From Pseudomonadales bacterium (GTDB lineage Bacteria > Pseudomonadota > Gammaproteobacteria > Pseudomonadales > Azotimanducaceae), in contig JAQXDL010000044.1 in assembly GCA_029251375.1 (NCBI GenBank), positions 62,001-126,000 on the forward strand: DNA of 64,000 nucleotides, written 5' to 3'. The notes beneath the pieces were generated by a model. That model had not been told where the DNA came from. It searched no databases and saw only the letters and a program-made list of their open reading frames with translations. A program made the translations under genes and the position numbers. Shown piece after piece: positions 8,021 through 17,431 of the stretch (its first letter is position 1; each line of letters starts with the position of its first letter).

Positions 8021-9234
8021 ACATGAAATTGGAGCCAGAAAAGGCGGGCTTTTCGAAGCAGAGGCTGGATTGGATCGAAGCCCATCTGAATCGAAACTAC
8101 ATAGAAAGCGGGAAAATATCAGGCTGCCAAGTGCTCGTAAGCAGATTCGGTCATACCGCCTATGCCAAGTCGTTGGGTGTCATGGACATAGAGCGAAAAA
8201 AGCCTATGCAGGATGACGCGATTTTCAGAATCTATTCAATGAGCAAGCCCATTACGTCTATCGCCTTAATGCAGCTCTACGAACAGGGCCATTTCCAGTT
8301 AAACGACCCCATTTATCGTGTCGTACCGCAGTGGCGTGATCAGCAAGTTTGGGTGTCAGGCGAGGGAGATGAAATGGAAACCCGAGCACCGAAGCGGCCG
8401 ATGACTTTTCGGCACATTCTGAACCATTCAAGTGGCATTACCTATGGCGCAACCGCGCATCCGGTTGATCGAGCTTACCGTGCGATGGATGTAAGGCGCG
8501 ATAAAGGTGAAACTTTAACGGGGTTTATGAATAAGTTAGCGAAGGTTCCGCTTCGCTTTGATCCAGGCGAACAATGGCATTATTCTTACTCGACGGATGT
8601 TTGTGGTGGCTTGGTTGAAGCCATATCGGGTATGCCATTCGATGATTATTTGGCCAAGCATATTTTTGAACCACTCGGCATGAACGATACGAGTTTTTTT
8701 GTTGCAGATGAAAAGAAGGATCGCTTTACGGCGAATTATAGTCGCCATAAAGATAAGTCCTTGCGGTTGGTCGATGATCCTTTAAACAGTCCTTATCTTC
8801 AGGACCCAGCCTTTTTCTCTGGCGGTGGTGGACTTACCAGTACCACCTTAGACTATTATAAGTTTTGTGAAATGTTGCGCCGTGGTGGAGAGGTCGACGG
8901 TCATCGGATAATAGGCTCTCGTACCTTGGAGATGATGTATTCAAATCATCTTAAGGATGACCAGGACCTATCCCGGCTGGCAATAGGTGCTTTTTCGGAG
9001 ACGGCCTATGAAGGGGTTGGCTTTGGCTTAGGTTTTGCGACGACAATGGATCAAGCGGTTGCCGGTTCGACGGGCGTTGGAGATTACTATTGGGGTGGGG
9101 CGGCATCGACGATTTTTTGGGTTGATCCTATCGAGGATCTCATTGTCATTTTCATGACTCAATTTATGCCGTCAAACACATTTAACTTTCGTGGCCAACT
9201 GAAGAACATCGTATACGCTGCTATTGAGGATTAA
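8011..9234 (+). CDS. Serine hydrolase of the beta-lactamase / class C family
   Basis: A 407-residue penicillin-binding-protein-fold hydrolase. The nucleophile motif SMSK is Ser76-Lys79 and the second motif is YSYS at 191-194. A GGAASTIFWVDP stretch near the end takes the place of the KTG/HxG strand. No signal peptide, so it is probably cytoplasmic, like the EstB-type esterases and lovastatin-esterase-like members of the family rather than a beta-lactamase. The start lies after a purine-rich AAAAAAGAG ribosome site. A hairpin (9303-9337) follows before the convergent SDR gene. Confidence 0.88.
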   Translation: MSVNMKLEPEKAGFSKQRLDWIEAHLNRNYIESGKISGCQVLVSRFGHTAYAKSLGVMDIERKKPMQDDAIFRIYSMSKPITSIALMQLYEQGHFQLNDPIYRVVPQWRDQQVWVSGEGDEMETRAPKRPMTFRHILNHSSGITYGATAHPVDRAYRAMDVRRDKGETLTGFMNKLAKVPLRFDPGEQWHYSYSTDVCGGLVEAISGMPFDDYLAKHIFEPLGMNDTSFFVADEKKDRFTANYSRHKDKSLRLVDDPLNSPYLQDPAFFSGGGGLTSTTLDYYKFCEMLRRGGEVDGHRIIGSRTLEMMYSNHLKDDQDLSRLAIGAFSETAYEGVGFGLGFATTMDQAVAGSTGVGDYYWGGAASTIFWVDPIEDLIVIFMTQFMPSNTFNFRGQLKNIVYAAIED

Positions 9235-9302
9235 ACGGTACGTTTAATATAGCGCCATCGTCACTGTGCTGCTGGCTGGTCTTTGTTACTCTAAATTAAA
9301 AC

Positions 9303-9337
9303 CTAGCAACTGAAGTCATGAGAGATTCAGTTGCTAG
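9303..9337. terminator. 12-bp hairpin between convergent genes
   Basis: CTAGCAACTGAA (9303-9314) and its exact reverse complement (9326-9337) flank an 11-nt loop, between the serine hydrolase stop and the SDR stop. No T-tract follows on either strand, so it may act as an RNA 3'-end structure serving both transcripts rather than a classical intrinsic terminator. Confidence 0.55.
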
Positions 9338-9347
9338 CAACACTTCA

Positions 9348-10064
9348 TCAAGGTAACAATTGTCCGCCGTCAACGTCGATGGTGATTCCTGTCATGTAAT
9401 TGTTCGTGAGGGTCAGTAAAATGGCACTGGCGACTTCTTCTGGTAAACCCGCCCGCTGCAACAAAATTCCCTTGCTCATGTTAGCGAGATTTTCATCTTT
9501 CTTGTCACCCATCCAATCGAACATACCCGTATTAGTTGTGCCCGGTGCAACAACGTTGACGCGTCTTGGCGCTAACTCGGTCGCCAATGCCCGGGTCAAA
9601 CCTTCGACGGCGTTACCGACACATGAAACAGAAGACATGCCTGGATTACATTTCCTTGCCGGTGTGCCGCTTACTAATGTTACGGAGCCTGTGTCGGTAA
9701 GATGCGGAACGCCCACTCTAACGACATTGCAGTAGCCCCAAAATTTGTTGAAAGCTTCGCTGAATTGTTCGGCGGTCTGTTCCATAAACGGTTTCATAGT
9801 CCGATTTGCGCCCGTGGCTGCGCCGACAATATGATCGACTGTACCAACGGATTTGAACAGCTGCGCCAAACCTTCAAGGTCATGGGTGTCGCAGGCTGAA
9901 AAATTAATATTTGGAAACTGACTCGCAGCGCTTTTTACCCTTTCTTCTGAACGACCGACAGCCCAGACTTTTGCGCCTTCTTCGTTTGCTTGGATGGCGG
10001 TTGCGAGGCCGATACCTGATGTTCCTCCGATGACGACGATGTTCTTGCCCGTTAAGCTACCCAT
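9348..10064 (-). CDS. SDR-fold protein lacking the catalytic Tyr/Lys
   Basis: A 238-residue short-chain dehydrogenase-fold protein with the NAD(P) loop GGTSGIG (13-19) and the usual VNVVAPG and VDGGQLLP ends. The residues that should be YxxxK read V146-S-C-V-G150, so the catalytic tyrosine and lysine are absent while Ser132 is kept. Similar tyrosine-less SDRs occur in bacteria and may bind rather than reduce. It follows the GPH transporter gene by 85 nt on the same strand and may form an operon with it. ATG with AGGAA upstream. Confidence 0.85.
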   Translation of the reverse strand: MGSLTGKNIVVIGGTSGIGLATAIQANEEGAKVWAVGRSEERVKSAASQFPNINFSACDTHDLEGLAQLFKSVGTVDHIVGAATGANRTMKPFMEQTAEQFSEAFNKFWGYCNVVRVGVPHLTDTGSVTLVSGTPARKCNPGMSSVSCVGNAVEGLTRALATELAPRRVNVVAPGTTNTGMFDWMGDKKDENLANMSKGILLQRAGLPEEVASAILLTLTNNYMTGITIDVDGGQLLP

Positions 10065-10149
10065 GAGTAATTCCTATTGTGATGTTTTAGTTGCAAGGAA
10101 TATAACCTGACGAGTCAGTTGGCGAAACCCATTGAGCGCGGATGTTCAA

Positions 10150-11577
10150 TTATTCTGTCGACTGCTCAGTCCGCATTCGAGCCGCGATAGCTTTTCTGAC
10201 TTCGCTGTGTTCAAACTCATTAAAGGAGAATTTCAAAAATAGAATGCCGCCCAGAAAATAGCCACAGGCAGGAAGAATTGAAAAGAGTAACCGCAGAGCT
10301 TCGACAGTTTCAGGAGACTGGGTTGCATTAGGCTCGAAGCCAGTCCATTGCAACACGATGCCTGTCACTATCGCGGTCAATGATGCTGCGGCTTTTTTCA
10401 CCATGTTTGAAACAGCGTAGTAGGCGCCTTCCTTTCTTTCGCCGGTAAGGTACTCGTCGTAGTCAACAATGTCAGCTTTGATCGATGGCTCGATCACGAG
10501 GGCAATACCACTGCTGATGCCGAACACAAAAGAAATGACCCAGATCATCATCGGGTAGTCGAGGGAAAAGTAGTAGGCGACGAAGCAAGCCGAGGTGAGG
10601 AACAGCGATATTGTCCAAAGAGTTTTCTTGCCCATAATTGAAGCGAGCTTTATCCATAAAGGTGTAAATGCAACCTGAGGGATAACGTAACTGATGAGCA
10701 CCGAGATCATAAACAAGGATGGTTCGAGCGGCATTAGATCCTTAGGGATCACGTAATCAATCATGTAGGGAACCAGTAAACCAATACTGGCTGCGCCAAA
10801 AGTCTCGATTGCAAAAACCGTTAAGAGGAGCAAAGAGTGGGGATTTTTGAATACATCTGCGAATGACTTGTAGGGATTCTTCGAGCCACGATCCTGATAA
10901 TCAGGCCGTTCCGGTAATATTTTGGTTGAGGCGACGATCAGAATCACCACCGCGATGGCCGCGCCGACAGAAAGATATCGTGCAAATTCTCTTTTGTCAT
11001 CAGCGCTATCGAGGGAATACAGCGCGAGTAGTCCGAGTCCGCTGCCGATAGAGCTAATCATGTGGATGTAGCCAAACAATCTTGTGCGTTCGTGAAAGTT
11101 AGGCGTGAGTTCTATGCCTAATGCTCCGTGCGGAACAGTGAACGCAGTCGAAGCTGTTTCGTAGGTGATAATCGCGAGTGCCATCCAAGCTACCAGCATC
11201 CAGCCTTCGAGTAGCTCAGGCGGAGACCAGATCATGGTTAAACCGAGACCAATTGGCACCGCCGAGGCAAACAGCCATATTCTCCGTCGACCATATTTAG
11301 ATTTTGTATTGTCCGAAAGATATCCCGCGAGAGGATCAGAGACAGCGTCCCAAAGTCTTGAGGCAAACAAGATGGCGCCCATGGCGGCCGGTGCAATGAG
11401 TAGCACGTCGGTTGAGAACTTCATTGCGTACGTGCTGAACAGTAAGCCCATGATCCCGAAGCCGATTCTTGGCAGTGAGTAAGCCCAGATAAGCGAGTTG
11501 GAAAGACTTTCTGCGCCTGCGCTACCGACTGCATTGGGATTTATGTTGAAATTTGTCATGTCATCGGCCGGTGCCAT
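10150..11577 (-). CDS. GPH-type MFS transporter
   Basis: A 475-residue, 12-segment transporter of the glycoside-pentoside-hexuronide:cation symporter branch of MFS. The family signature is seen as DAVSDPLAGYLSDN followed by KYGRRR (about 77-101), and the C-terminal half holds the related KADIVDYDEY segment (about 395-404). A second ATG six codons in (11559) is an alternative start. In oxidative marine bacteria such carriers often move steroids, glycosides or other organic acids; the substrate is unknown. It is transcribed ahead of the tyrosine-less SDR. A second member of this family lies at 41744-43177. Confidence 0.88.
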   Translation of the reverse strand: MAPADDMTNFNINPNAVGSAGAESLSNSLIWAYSLPRIGFGIMGLLFSTYAMKFSTDVLLIAPAAMGAILFASRLWDAVSDPLAGYLSDNTKSKYGRRRIWLFASAVPIGLGLTMIWSPPELLEGWMLVAWMALAIITYETASTAFTVPHGALGIELTPNFHERTRLFGYIHMISSIGSGLGLLALYSLDSADDKREFARYLSVGAAIAVVILIVASTKILPERPDYQDRGSKNPYKSFADVFKNPHSLLLLTVFAIETFGAASIGLLVPYMIDYVIPKDLMPLEPSLFMISVLISYVIPQVAFTPLWIKLASIMGKKTLWTISLFLTSACFVAYYFSLDYPMMIWVISFVFGISSGIALVIEPSIKADIVDYDEYLTGERKEGAYYAVSNMVKKAAASLTAIVTGIVLQWTGFEPNATQSPETVEALRLLFSILPACGYFLGGILFLKFSFNEFEHSEVRKAIAARMRTEQSTE

Positions 11578-11712
11578 ATAGGATTATCGGCGTGGTGGGC
11601 TTCGAAAAGACTGATGCTAGTTTAAGGACGGCTGAAAGCGTTTGGCTTAAAATGTTAATGCCTTACGAAGCAGGTGTTGATACAGCAATATACAATGATT
11701 GAAGTTTTTTTA

Positions 11713-12306
11713 TCACCCAACACTGTTGAAGTCGAAAGTTTGAACGGCGTTCAACATCATCTGCACCGACATCATGACTAATATCATGCCCATCAGCCGT
11801 TCGACCGCAGACAGGCCGCGTGGGCCCAAAATTCGATGCAGTGGCGTCGAACATAGGAGAATAATTGATGCGGTCAACCAGGCAACAGTGAGGGCAATCG
11901 TCAACGTTATCAGCGAATGGGTTTGAGTCATTAGCATAAGTACAGCAAGAACGGACGGACCGGCAACCGCTGGAATGGCTAGCGGTACGATCATAGGTTC
12001 ATCACCCACTGAATCGCCAAACAGACCTTGGCCCGAGGGAAAGATCATCCTAATGGCGATGATGAAGAGAATGATGCCACCTGAAATCGATATCGCCTCA
12101 GACGAAAGCCCGAGGAAATCCATAATGTATTGACCGGCAAACAAATAGACCAATAGGGCAACATAGGCGATCGCTAATTCGCGCAGAATAATTTTGTTGT
12201 GTCGAGTTGGATCGACCTGTTTCAACACAGATAGGAACAGTGGGATATTGCCCAGTGGGTCCATGATGAGGAAGAAAACGACGGCTATGGCGATAATTTC
12301 ATTCAT
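11713..12306 (-). CDS. MarC family membrane protein
   Basis: A 197-residue protein with six hydrophobic segments and the family's opening block FLIMDPLGNIP just after the first residues, plus the AIPAVAGPSVL segment in the middle. MarC/YhgN proteins sit in the inner membrane; their biochemical role is unsettled. The frame is open to 12363, but the ATG at 12306 gives the normal family start (MNEIIAIAV), so I use that one. Monocistronic, divergent from the RND adaptor gene. Confidence 0.9.
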   Translation of the reverse strand: MNEIIAIAVVFFLIMDPLGNIPLFLSVLKQVDPTRHNKIILRELAIAYVALLVYLFAGQYIMDFLGLSSEAISISGGIILFIIAIRMIFPSGQGLFGDSVGDEPMIVPLAIPAVAGPSVLAVLMLMTQTHSLITLTIALTVAWLTASIILLCSTPLHRILGPRGLSAVERLMGMILVMMSVQMMLNAVQTFDFNSVG

Positions 12307-12403
12307 GCCGCGATTAAAGCAGATCCAGCTCTGGCAAACACGCGTAATATTTGAGGTTATCACCGTTGAAGGCGTTTACGGTGCTAAATAGAGTAGTTGC
12401 ACC

Positions 12404-12559
12404 ATGATTGTGCGTATTTGGTCAAAGCCCTTGCTAATTATAGGCTTAACCACTAAAATCCGCCCGTCGAAACTTAGATACAAGAATGTAGATCCGGCTT
12501 TGGATCTCGACGGTATCGACTTCGATGAACGATCCCGCTACAAAAAGTGCAACAACTAG
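12404..12559 (+). CDS. Possible 51-residue small protein
   Basis: An ATG-started frame of 51 codons in the gap between marC and the RND adaptor, on the adaptor's strand. The first half is hydrophobic and basic (IVRIWSKPLLIIGL), the second half charged (DLDGIDFDERSRYKK). I do not recognise it and its ribosome site is weak. It may be real or chance; it accounts for most of an otherwise empty 279-nt stretch. Confidence 0.3.
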   Translation: MIVRIWSKPLLIIGLTTKIRPSKLRYKNVDPALDLDGIDFDERSRYKKCNN

Positions 12560-12648
12560 CAAAAACAATAAAAACGCAGCTATTAAATCTTTTTTTAGGC
12601 AATGCTTTGTATTGGAACTTCTAATATGAATCTGCCTCAGAGGTGTGT

Positions 12649-13737
12649 GTGAGTAACAAGAACATAATTGCTTTCTTTATTGCTGTTGCTATGGGTATAT
12701 GGCTATTCTCAGGCGAGCTTGAGTCCAATATCGCCATTGCCGACGAAGCATCAGATGCGCTCCAAGGCGACGGCACCGAGCTTGCTTACATCAGAGCGGT
12801 TCGTAGTGAGGCAGATCTGCGTGAACTTTACCTCGAAGTCTCTGGTCAAACTCAAGCTAACCGAATTGTTCAAGTGAAATCGGAAGTCACTGGACGGGTT
12901 GAAGCAATACCTGGTCTAAAGGGGACGCAAGTCGAGGCGGGAGATTTACTCTGCAAAATCGCCGTTGACACCCGCCAAAGTGATCTAGATCAAGCCAAGG
13001 CTGATTTGAAAAGTGCTCAGTTAGAGTACGATGGTATGGTGGATTTGAAGACCCGTGGCTTGCAGTCAGAAATTTTACTTGCCCGAGCAGCAGCGGATCT
13101 TGAGGGTTCAAGGGCTAACGCCAAAAGAGCTGAACTTGCTTTAGTCAAAACGATGATCGTAGCGCCTTTTAATGGCGTGGTAGAAACGCAGGCAGTAGAA
13201 GTTGGCGACTTTCTTAATGTCGGCCAAAACTGCGTTACCTTGATGGAAATTGATCCAGTGCTTGTTGTTGGGCAGGTAGCGGAGAAGAGCATAAATGCAG
13301 TTTCCCTTGGCGGTAAAGTTGAGATTACGCTGATTACGGGCGAGTCCCTTGTCGGCTCTGTAAGTTTTATCGCTCAATCACCTGACCTTGCGACGCGCAC
13401 ATATCCCGTCGAAGTGACGGTAGCGAACCCGAATAATAGTATTCGAGCAGGTCTAACTGCTCAAATGAGTGTGCCTGTCGGTCAGGAAGCGGCGCACAAA
13501 ATCTCTCCAGCATCGCTCGTTTTGAACGACGCGGGTACCGTTGGTGTCAAGATTGTTGACGATGCTAATGTCGTCCACTTTAAGGCTGTCAAAATATTAA
13601 GTGAAACGCCTGAAGGAATATGGGTGCACGGTCTGCCGGGCCGCATCAATCTGATAACAGTGGGACACGAAGAAGTTTTTGAGGGACAACTAGTAAAGAT
13701 AGATATGTCACCACTCGGCTCTTTCGCTGAATCCTAG
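12649..13737 (+). CDS. RND efflux periplasmic adaptor (membrane fusion protein)
   Basis: A roughly 362-residue HlyD/AcrA-type adaptor that links an inner-membrane RND pump to an outer-membrane channel. An N-terminal hydrophobic segment (IIAFFIAVAMGIWLF) works as signal or anchor. Then come a lipoyl half-motif (VKSEVTGRVEAIPGLKGTQV), a coiled-coil hairpin (about 110-150), the second lipoyl half (VAPFNGVVETQAVEVGDF) and beta-barrel strands. GTG at 12649 follows an AGAGG site; GTG at 12643 is also possible. The pump gene follows after 10 nt. No outer-membrane factor gene is nearby. Confidence 0.92.
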   Translation: MSNKNIIAFFIAVAMGIWLFSGELESNIAIADEASDALQGDGTELAYIRAVRSEADLRELYLEVSGQTQANRIVQVKSEVTGRVEAIPGLKGTQVEAGDLLCKIAVDTRQSDLDQAKADLKSAQLEYDGMVDLKTRGLQSEILLARAAADLEGSRANAKRAELALVKTMIVAPFNGVVETQAVEVGDFLNVGQNCVTLMEIDPVLVVGQVAEKSINAVSLGGKVEITLITGESLVGSVSFIAQSPDLATRTYPVEVTVANPNNSIRAGLTAQMSVPVGQEAAHKISPASLVLNDAGTVGVKIVDDANVVHFKAVKILSETPEGIWVHGLPGRINLITVGHEEVFEGQLVKIDMSPLGSFAES

Positions 13738-13747
13738 AGAGTAGTCT

Positions 13748-16700
13748 ATGTCTTACGTCTCCGCATCGATAGATCGCTCGCGTACGATCATCTCCCTGCT
13801 ATGCGTTATTTTAATGGCGGGTGTTGTTTCATACTCAATCATCCCGCTTGAGTCGAACCCCGACGTCTCTGTTCCCATTATCGTTGTTACGATTCCCCAT
13901 GAAGGTATTTCACCGCAAGACTCAGAACGTCTGCTCGCGCGCCCGATGGAATTGGAGCTGAAAAGTATTGAAGGTGTCGAGGAGATCAATTCCTACGCCG
14001 GCGAAGGTAGTGCAACGATTGTTATTGAGTTCGACTACAGCTTTGATTCTGACCAGGCGCTTCTTGATGTTAATGAGGCGGTCGACAAAGCCCAAGTGAA
14101 AATGCCGTCAACCGCTGAAGAGCCAATTGTAAACGAGGTTTCTGCAGGTGACTTCCCTATCATAACAATCAGCTTGGGGGGCGAAGGTGTACCCGATCGT
14201 GTGTTGTACAAACTTGCTCGGGATCTCAAGGAAGACCTAGAAAGCATTCCCGAAGTACTTGAAGCCAGGCTAAACGGTGAGCGAGAAGAGCTTCTTGAGG
14301 CGGTGGTTGATCCCGCGCAATTGGAAGCCTATGGGATTACTAACGAAGAACTGATCGGCGCGGTGGCGCGAAATAATCGACTTATTGCTGCCGGCGCCGT
14401 TGACACGGGCAAGGGTAGTTTTTCGGTAAAAATCCCAAGTGTTATAGAGAATGCTTCAGATGTATTGACCATTCCAATTAAAGCGACAAGTAATGGCGTC
14501 GTTACGATAAGTGATGTCACGACTATTCGTCGAACGTTTAAAGATGCCGTCAGTTATACCCGGGCGAATGGTCTGCCTGCAGTCGCCATCGAAATCTCTA
14601 AACGCAAAGGCACAAGTTTGGTTGAGACGATTCAAAAAGTGAAGGATCGTGTGGAATTAGATAAACTTAAATACCCCTCGAATGTCAAAGTCAGTTACAT
14701 AGCTGACCAAGCCCCTGAAACCCTCGAGCAGATTCAAACCCTTGAGGGCAACATTTCAACCGCCATGTTTCTGGTGTTGACCGTTGTTGTAGCCGCCGTT
14801 GGTATCCGTTCGGGCATTCTTGTCGCGCTCGGCATCCCTTTTTCCTTCTTATTCGCTTTCATTATTGTTAATGCCTTGGGTTATACCTACAACTTTATGG
14901 TCATGTTCGGCATGTTGCTGGGGCTCGGCATGCTGATTGATGGCGCCATTGTTATTGTTGAAATGGCGGATCGTAAAATGAGCGAAGGAGTGTCTCCGAA
15001 AGAGGCATATGTGTATGCGATCGATCGGATGTTCTGGCCGGTGTTGGCATCGACGGGCACCACGCTAGCGGCATTTTTACCCCTCATGTTTTGGCCTGGA
15101 GTTACCGGTGGATTCATGAAATACCTTCCCGTCACTGTTTTTGCTGTCCTGTTCGGTTCTTTAGCCTATGCGTTGTTCTTCGCCCCAGTAATAGGTGCCT
15201 TGATATCAAAGCAACAGCCAAAGGTAGAGTCAGGAAATATTTTGGCGGTCGAAGAAGGTAGGTTCAATGACCTCCGTGGGGTTTTGTTTTTCTACGCAAA
15301 GATCCTCAAATTCACCACCAATCATCCGCTGATTGTAATGGCGATTGCGCTGACAGTGATGTTCAGTATTGTTCGTGCCTACAGCGAGTATGGTAACGGC
15401 ATGCAGTTTTTTACTGATGTAGACCCAACGTTTTCAAGTGTGGTTGTGGCTGCGAAAGGTAATTACTCGGCAGCTGAACTTAGAGATATTGTCACTGACG
15501 TTGAAGATCGCGTTGTTGACTACGGCCATATCTCAAGTATCTACACGCGATCTGGTGGAGGCGGTTTTAGTGCCGGCTCTGGCCGTACCGCGGATGAGGT
15601 AGGCAGCATGTTTATTGAGCTGTCGGATCGTCGCGATAGGAATATTACAGGCTGGGACGTCGAGCAAGGTTATCGAGATGCGGTTTCTGACATTCCTGGT
15701 GTGCGTGCTGAAATACGCAAACAAGAGCAAGGTCCTCCGGTTGGTAAAGATATTCAAATCCAGATATCGGGCGACGACATGACGATTTTAACTCGTGAAA
15801 CGCAACGTATCCGTCGCCATCTAGCATCAATGGATGGACTCATTGGCGTTGATGACACCTCTCCTGTACCTGGTATTGAATGGGAAGTTAAGGTAGATCG
15901 GGTCAAAGCAGCAATGTTGGGCGCGGATGTTGCCGGGGTGGGTGCGGCAATTCAGTTGGTCACCAATGGCGTTCTAGTCGGTAAGTATCGTCCCGATGAC
16001 GTCGACGATGAGGTGGATATACGTGTCCGTTACCCTGAAGAATTCAGGACCATCAGTCGACTGGACGAGTTAAGGGTTTCGACACAGAGTGGTCAAGTCC
16101 CCCTCAGCAGTTTTGTAGAACGAACAGCGAAACCGAAAGTGAGCACCATTTTTAGGCAAAATAGTCAGCGCATCATGTACGTTCGAGCCAACACGGTTGC
16201 GGGTGTATTGCCTGATACAAAGGTCGATGAGATCAGTCAGTGGTTAGAAACGGCGGAAGTCGACCCGACACTCGAGGTTTTGTTTAGGGGCGCCAATGAA
16301 GAGCAGGATAAATCGATGGCATTCATTGGCCAAGCTTTTTCGCTTGCACTGGCGCTCATGGGTATCTTGTTAATCACCCAGTTCAATAGTTTTTATCAGG
16401 CAGCATTGATTCTGTCAGCGGTCATTATGTCCACTGTCGGCGTGTTGTTAGGTTTGTTGGTTCTAGATCAGCCGTTTAGTGCGATTATGACCGGGGTGGG
16501 TATTGTTGCGCTCGCCGGTATTATTGTGAATAACAATATCGTATTGATCGATACGTTTAATTATCTGAGAACGGAGAACCCGAGCTGGGATATCAAACGG
16601 GTCATTACTCAAACTGGTTGTTTACGATTGCGTCCGGTGTTTCTAACGACATTCACGACGGGTTTCGGCTTGCTACCTATGGCAAGCGGTGTGTCCATTG

Positions 16701-16915
16701 ATTTGTTGTCGAGAGAGATTGAAGTAGGTGGCCCGGTCGCGTCTTTCTGGGTGCTGCTAGCATCTTCAATCGTCTCTGGCCTAAGTTTCGCGACGATTTT
16801 GACCCTCATCGTCACGCCGGCGATGTTGATGGCGCCGTATGCGATAAGAAGTCTATTGCGTCGCAAAAAGGCTGATTCGACAACGCTTGAGCCTGCTAAC
16901 ACGCTAGCGAGTTAG
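13748..16915 (+). CDS. RND efflux pump permease (HAE-1/AcrB-like)
   Basis: A 1055-residue proton-driven exporter with the RND layout: one N-terminal membrane helix, a large periplasmic loop, six helices from about 330, a second loop from about 555, and six more helices from about 860. The TM4 proton-relay motif reads GMLIDGAIVIVE, keeping one of the two AcrB aspartates and replacing the other with glycine. The TM10 lysine region reads GIIVNNNIVLID, with asparagine instead of lysine. These variants occur in other HAE subgroups. Export of lipophilic compounds or membrane components is likely. The last codons lie in a hairpin (16893-16918). Confidence 0.93.
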   Translation: MSYVSASIDRSRTIISLLCVILMAGVVSYSIIPLESNPDVSVPIIVVTIPHEGISPQDSERLLARPMELELKSIEGVEEINSYAGEGSATIVIEFDYSFDSDQALLDVNEAVDKAQVKMPSTAEEPIVNEVSAGDFPIITISLGGEGVPDRVLYKLARDLKEDLESIPEVLEARLNGEREELLEAVVDPAQLEAYGITNEELIGAVARNNRLIAAGAVDTGKGSFSVKIPSVIENASDVLTIPIKATSNGVVTISDVTTIRRTFKDAVSYTRANGLPAVAIEISKRKGTSLVETIQKVKDRVELDKLKYPSNVKVSYIADQAPETLEQIQTLEGNISTAMFLVLTVVVAAVGIRSGILVALGIPFSFLFAFIIVNALGYTYNFMVMFGMLLGLGMLIDGAIVIVEMADRKMSEGVSPKEAYVYAIDRMFWPVLASTGTTLAAFLPLMFWPGVTGGFMKYLPVTVFAVLFGSLAYALFFAPVIGALISKQQPKVESGNILAVEEGRFNDLRGVLFFYAKILKFTTNHPLIVMAIALTVMFSIVRAYSEYGNGMQFFTDVDPTFSSVVVAAKGNYSAAELRDIVTDVEDRVVDYGHISSIYTRSGGGGFSAGSGRTADEVGSMFIELSDRRDRNITGWDVEQGYRDAVSDIPGVRAEIRKQEQGPPVGKDIQIQISGDDMTILTRETQRIRRHLASMDGLIGVDDTSPVPGIEWEVKVDRVKAAMLGADVAGVGAAIQLVTNGVLVGKYRPDDVDDEVDIRVRYPEEFRTISRLDELRVSTQSGQVPLSSFVERTAKPKVSTIFRQNSQRIMYVRANTVAGVLPDTKVDEISQWLETAEVDPTLEVLFRGANEEQDKSMAFIGQAFSLALALMGILLITQFNSFYQAALILSAVIMSTVGVLLGLLVLDQPFSAIMTGVGIVALAGIIVNNNIVLIDTFNYLRTENPSWDIKRVITQTGCLRLRPVFLTTFTTGFGLLPMASGVSIDLLSREIEVGGPVASFWVLLASSIVSGLSFATILTLIVTPAMLMAPYAIRSLLRRKKADSTTLEPANTLAS

Positions 16916-16918
16916 CAG
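16893..16918. terminator. Hairpin overlapping the RND pump stop codon
   Basis: CTGCTAAC (16893-16900) pairs with GTTAGCAG (16911-16918) around a loop that itself contains GCTAGC. The TAG stop of the pump gene is inside the right arm. The convergent GFA gene ends 29 nt further on. No T-tract. Confidence 0.45.
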
Positions 16919-16946
16919 TTAGTTAAGAATTCAATTTGCTGACTAG

Positions 16947-17357
16947 TTAGCCCGGTCCTTTGCTAAAACTTGGCTTTTCGCCACTCACTTCTGTCCATGG
17001 CTGGTCGCTATCAGTGAACATATGAAACGCCGGTTCAATCCATGATGGGTCGTCCATGCTTGGTGCCTTTATAACCATCATGCCCTCAAGTACTTCTGGT
17101 TTTGAGAAAACAGGCGTGCCGCATTCAGGACAGAATTTTCGAGTGACGTCTTTGCCGCTGTCAGCGGTAAGAGAGAAGTCTTTGACAGCGCCTTTAATTT
17201 CAAGGCTATCTTCTGGCACGATCACGAGCGTTGCATAGGGTCCGCCAGATGAGTACTGACAATCTCTGCAATGGCAATGGCCCGTCATTGCGGGCTCACT
17301 ATTACAAACGTATCTAACTGCGCCACATCGGCAACCGCCTTCAAAAGGTACAGGCAT
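16947..17357 (-). CDS. GFA family zinc protein
   Basis: A 136-residue protein of the GFA/CENP-V zinc fold. All the cysteine ligands are seen: C9 and C11 (CRCG), C28, C30 and C33 (CHCRDC), and C76 and C79 (CPECG). The founding member was described as glutathione-dependent formaldehyde activating, but most paralogues have no proven reaction. A strong AAGGAG lies 8 nt before the ATG. It follows the NUDIX gene by 74 nt on the same strand and is probably read through from it. Confidence 0.9.
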   Translation of the reverse strand: MPVPFEGGCRCGAVRYVCNSEPAMTGHCHCRDCQYSSGGPYATLVIVPEDSLEIKGAVKDFSLTADSGKDVTRKFCPECGTPVFSKPEVLEGMMVIKAPSMDDPSWIEPAFHMFTDSDQPWTEVSGEKPSFSKGPG

Positions 17358-17431
17358 TTTGAATCTCCTTGAGTTCGATTTTAATTAAACCAATTCGAAA
17401 ATCACCTTCATGGTCATCTTTATATCGACGA

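Noticed and set aside
8011-9234. Antibiotic-resistance beta-lactamase
   Set aside because: No signal peptide and no KTG motif; the sequence fits esterase/peptidase members of the serine hydrolase family.
13017-16902. Several long antisense frames inside the RND adaptor and pump genes
   Set aside because: They are shadows of strongly biased codon use in the real genes; none has a ribosome site or a recognisable domain.
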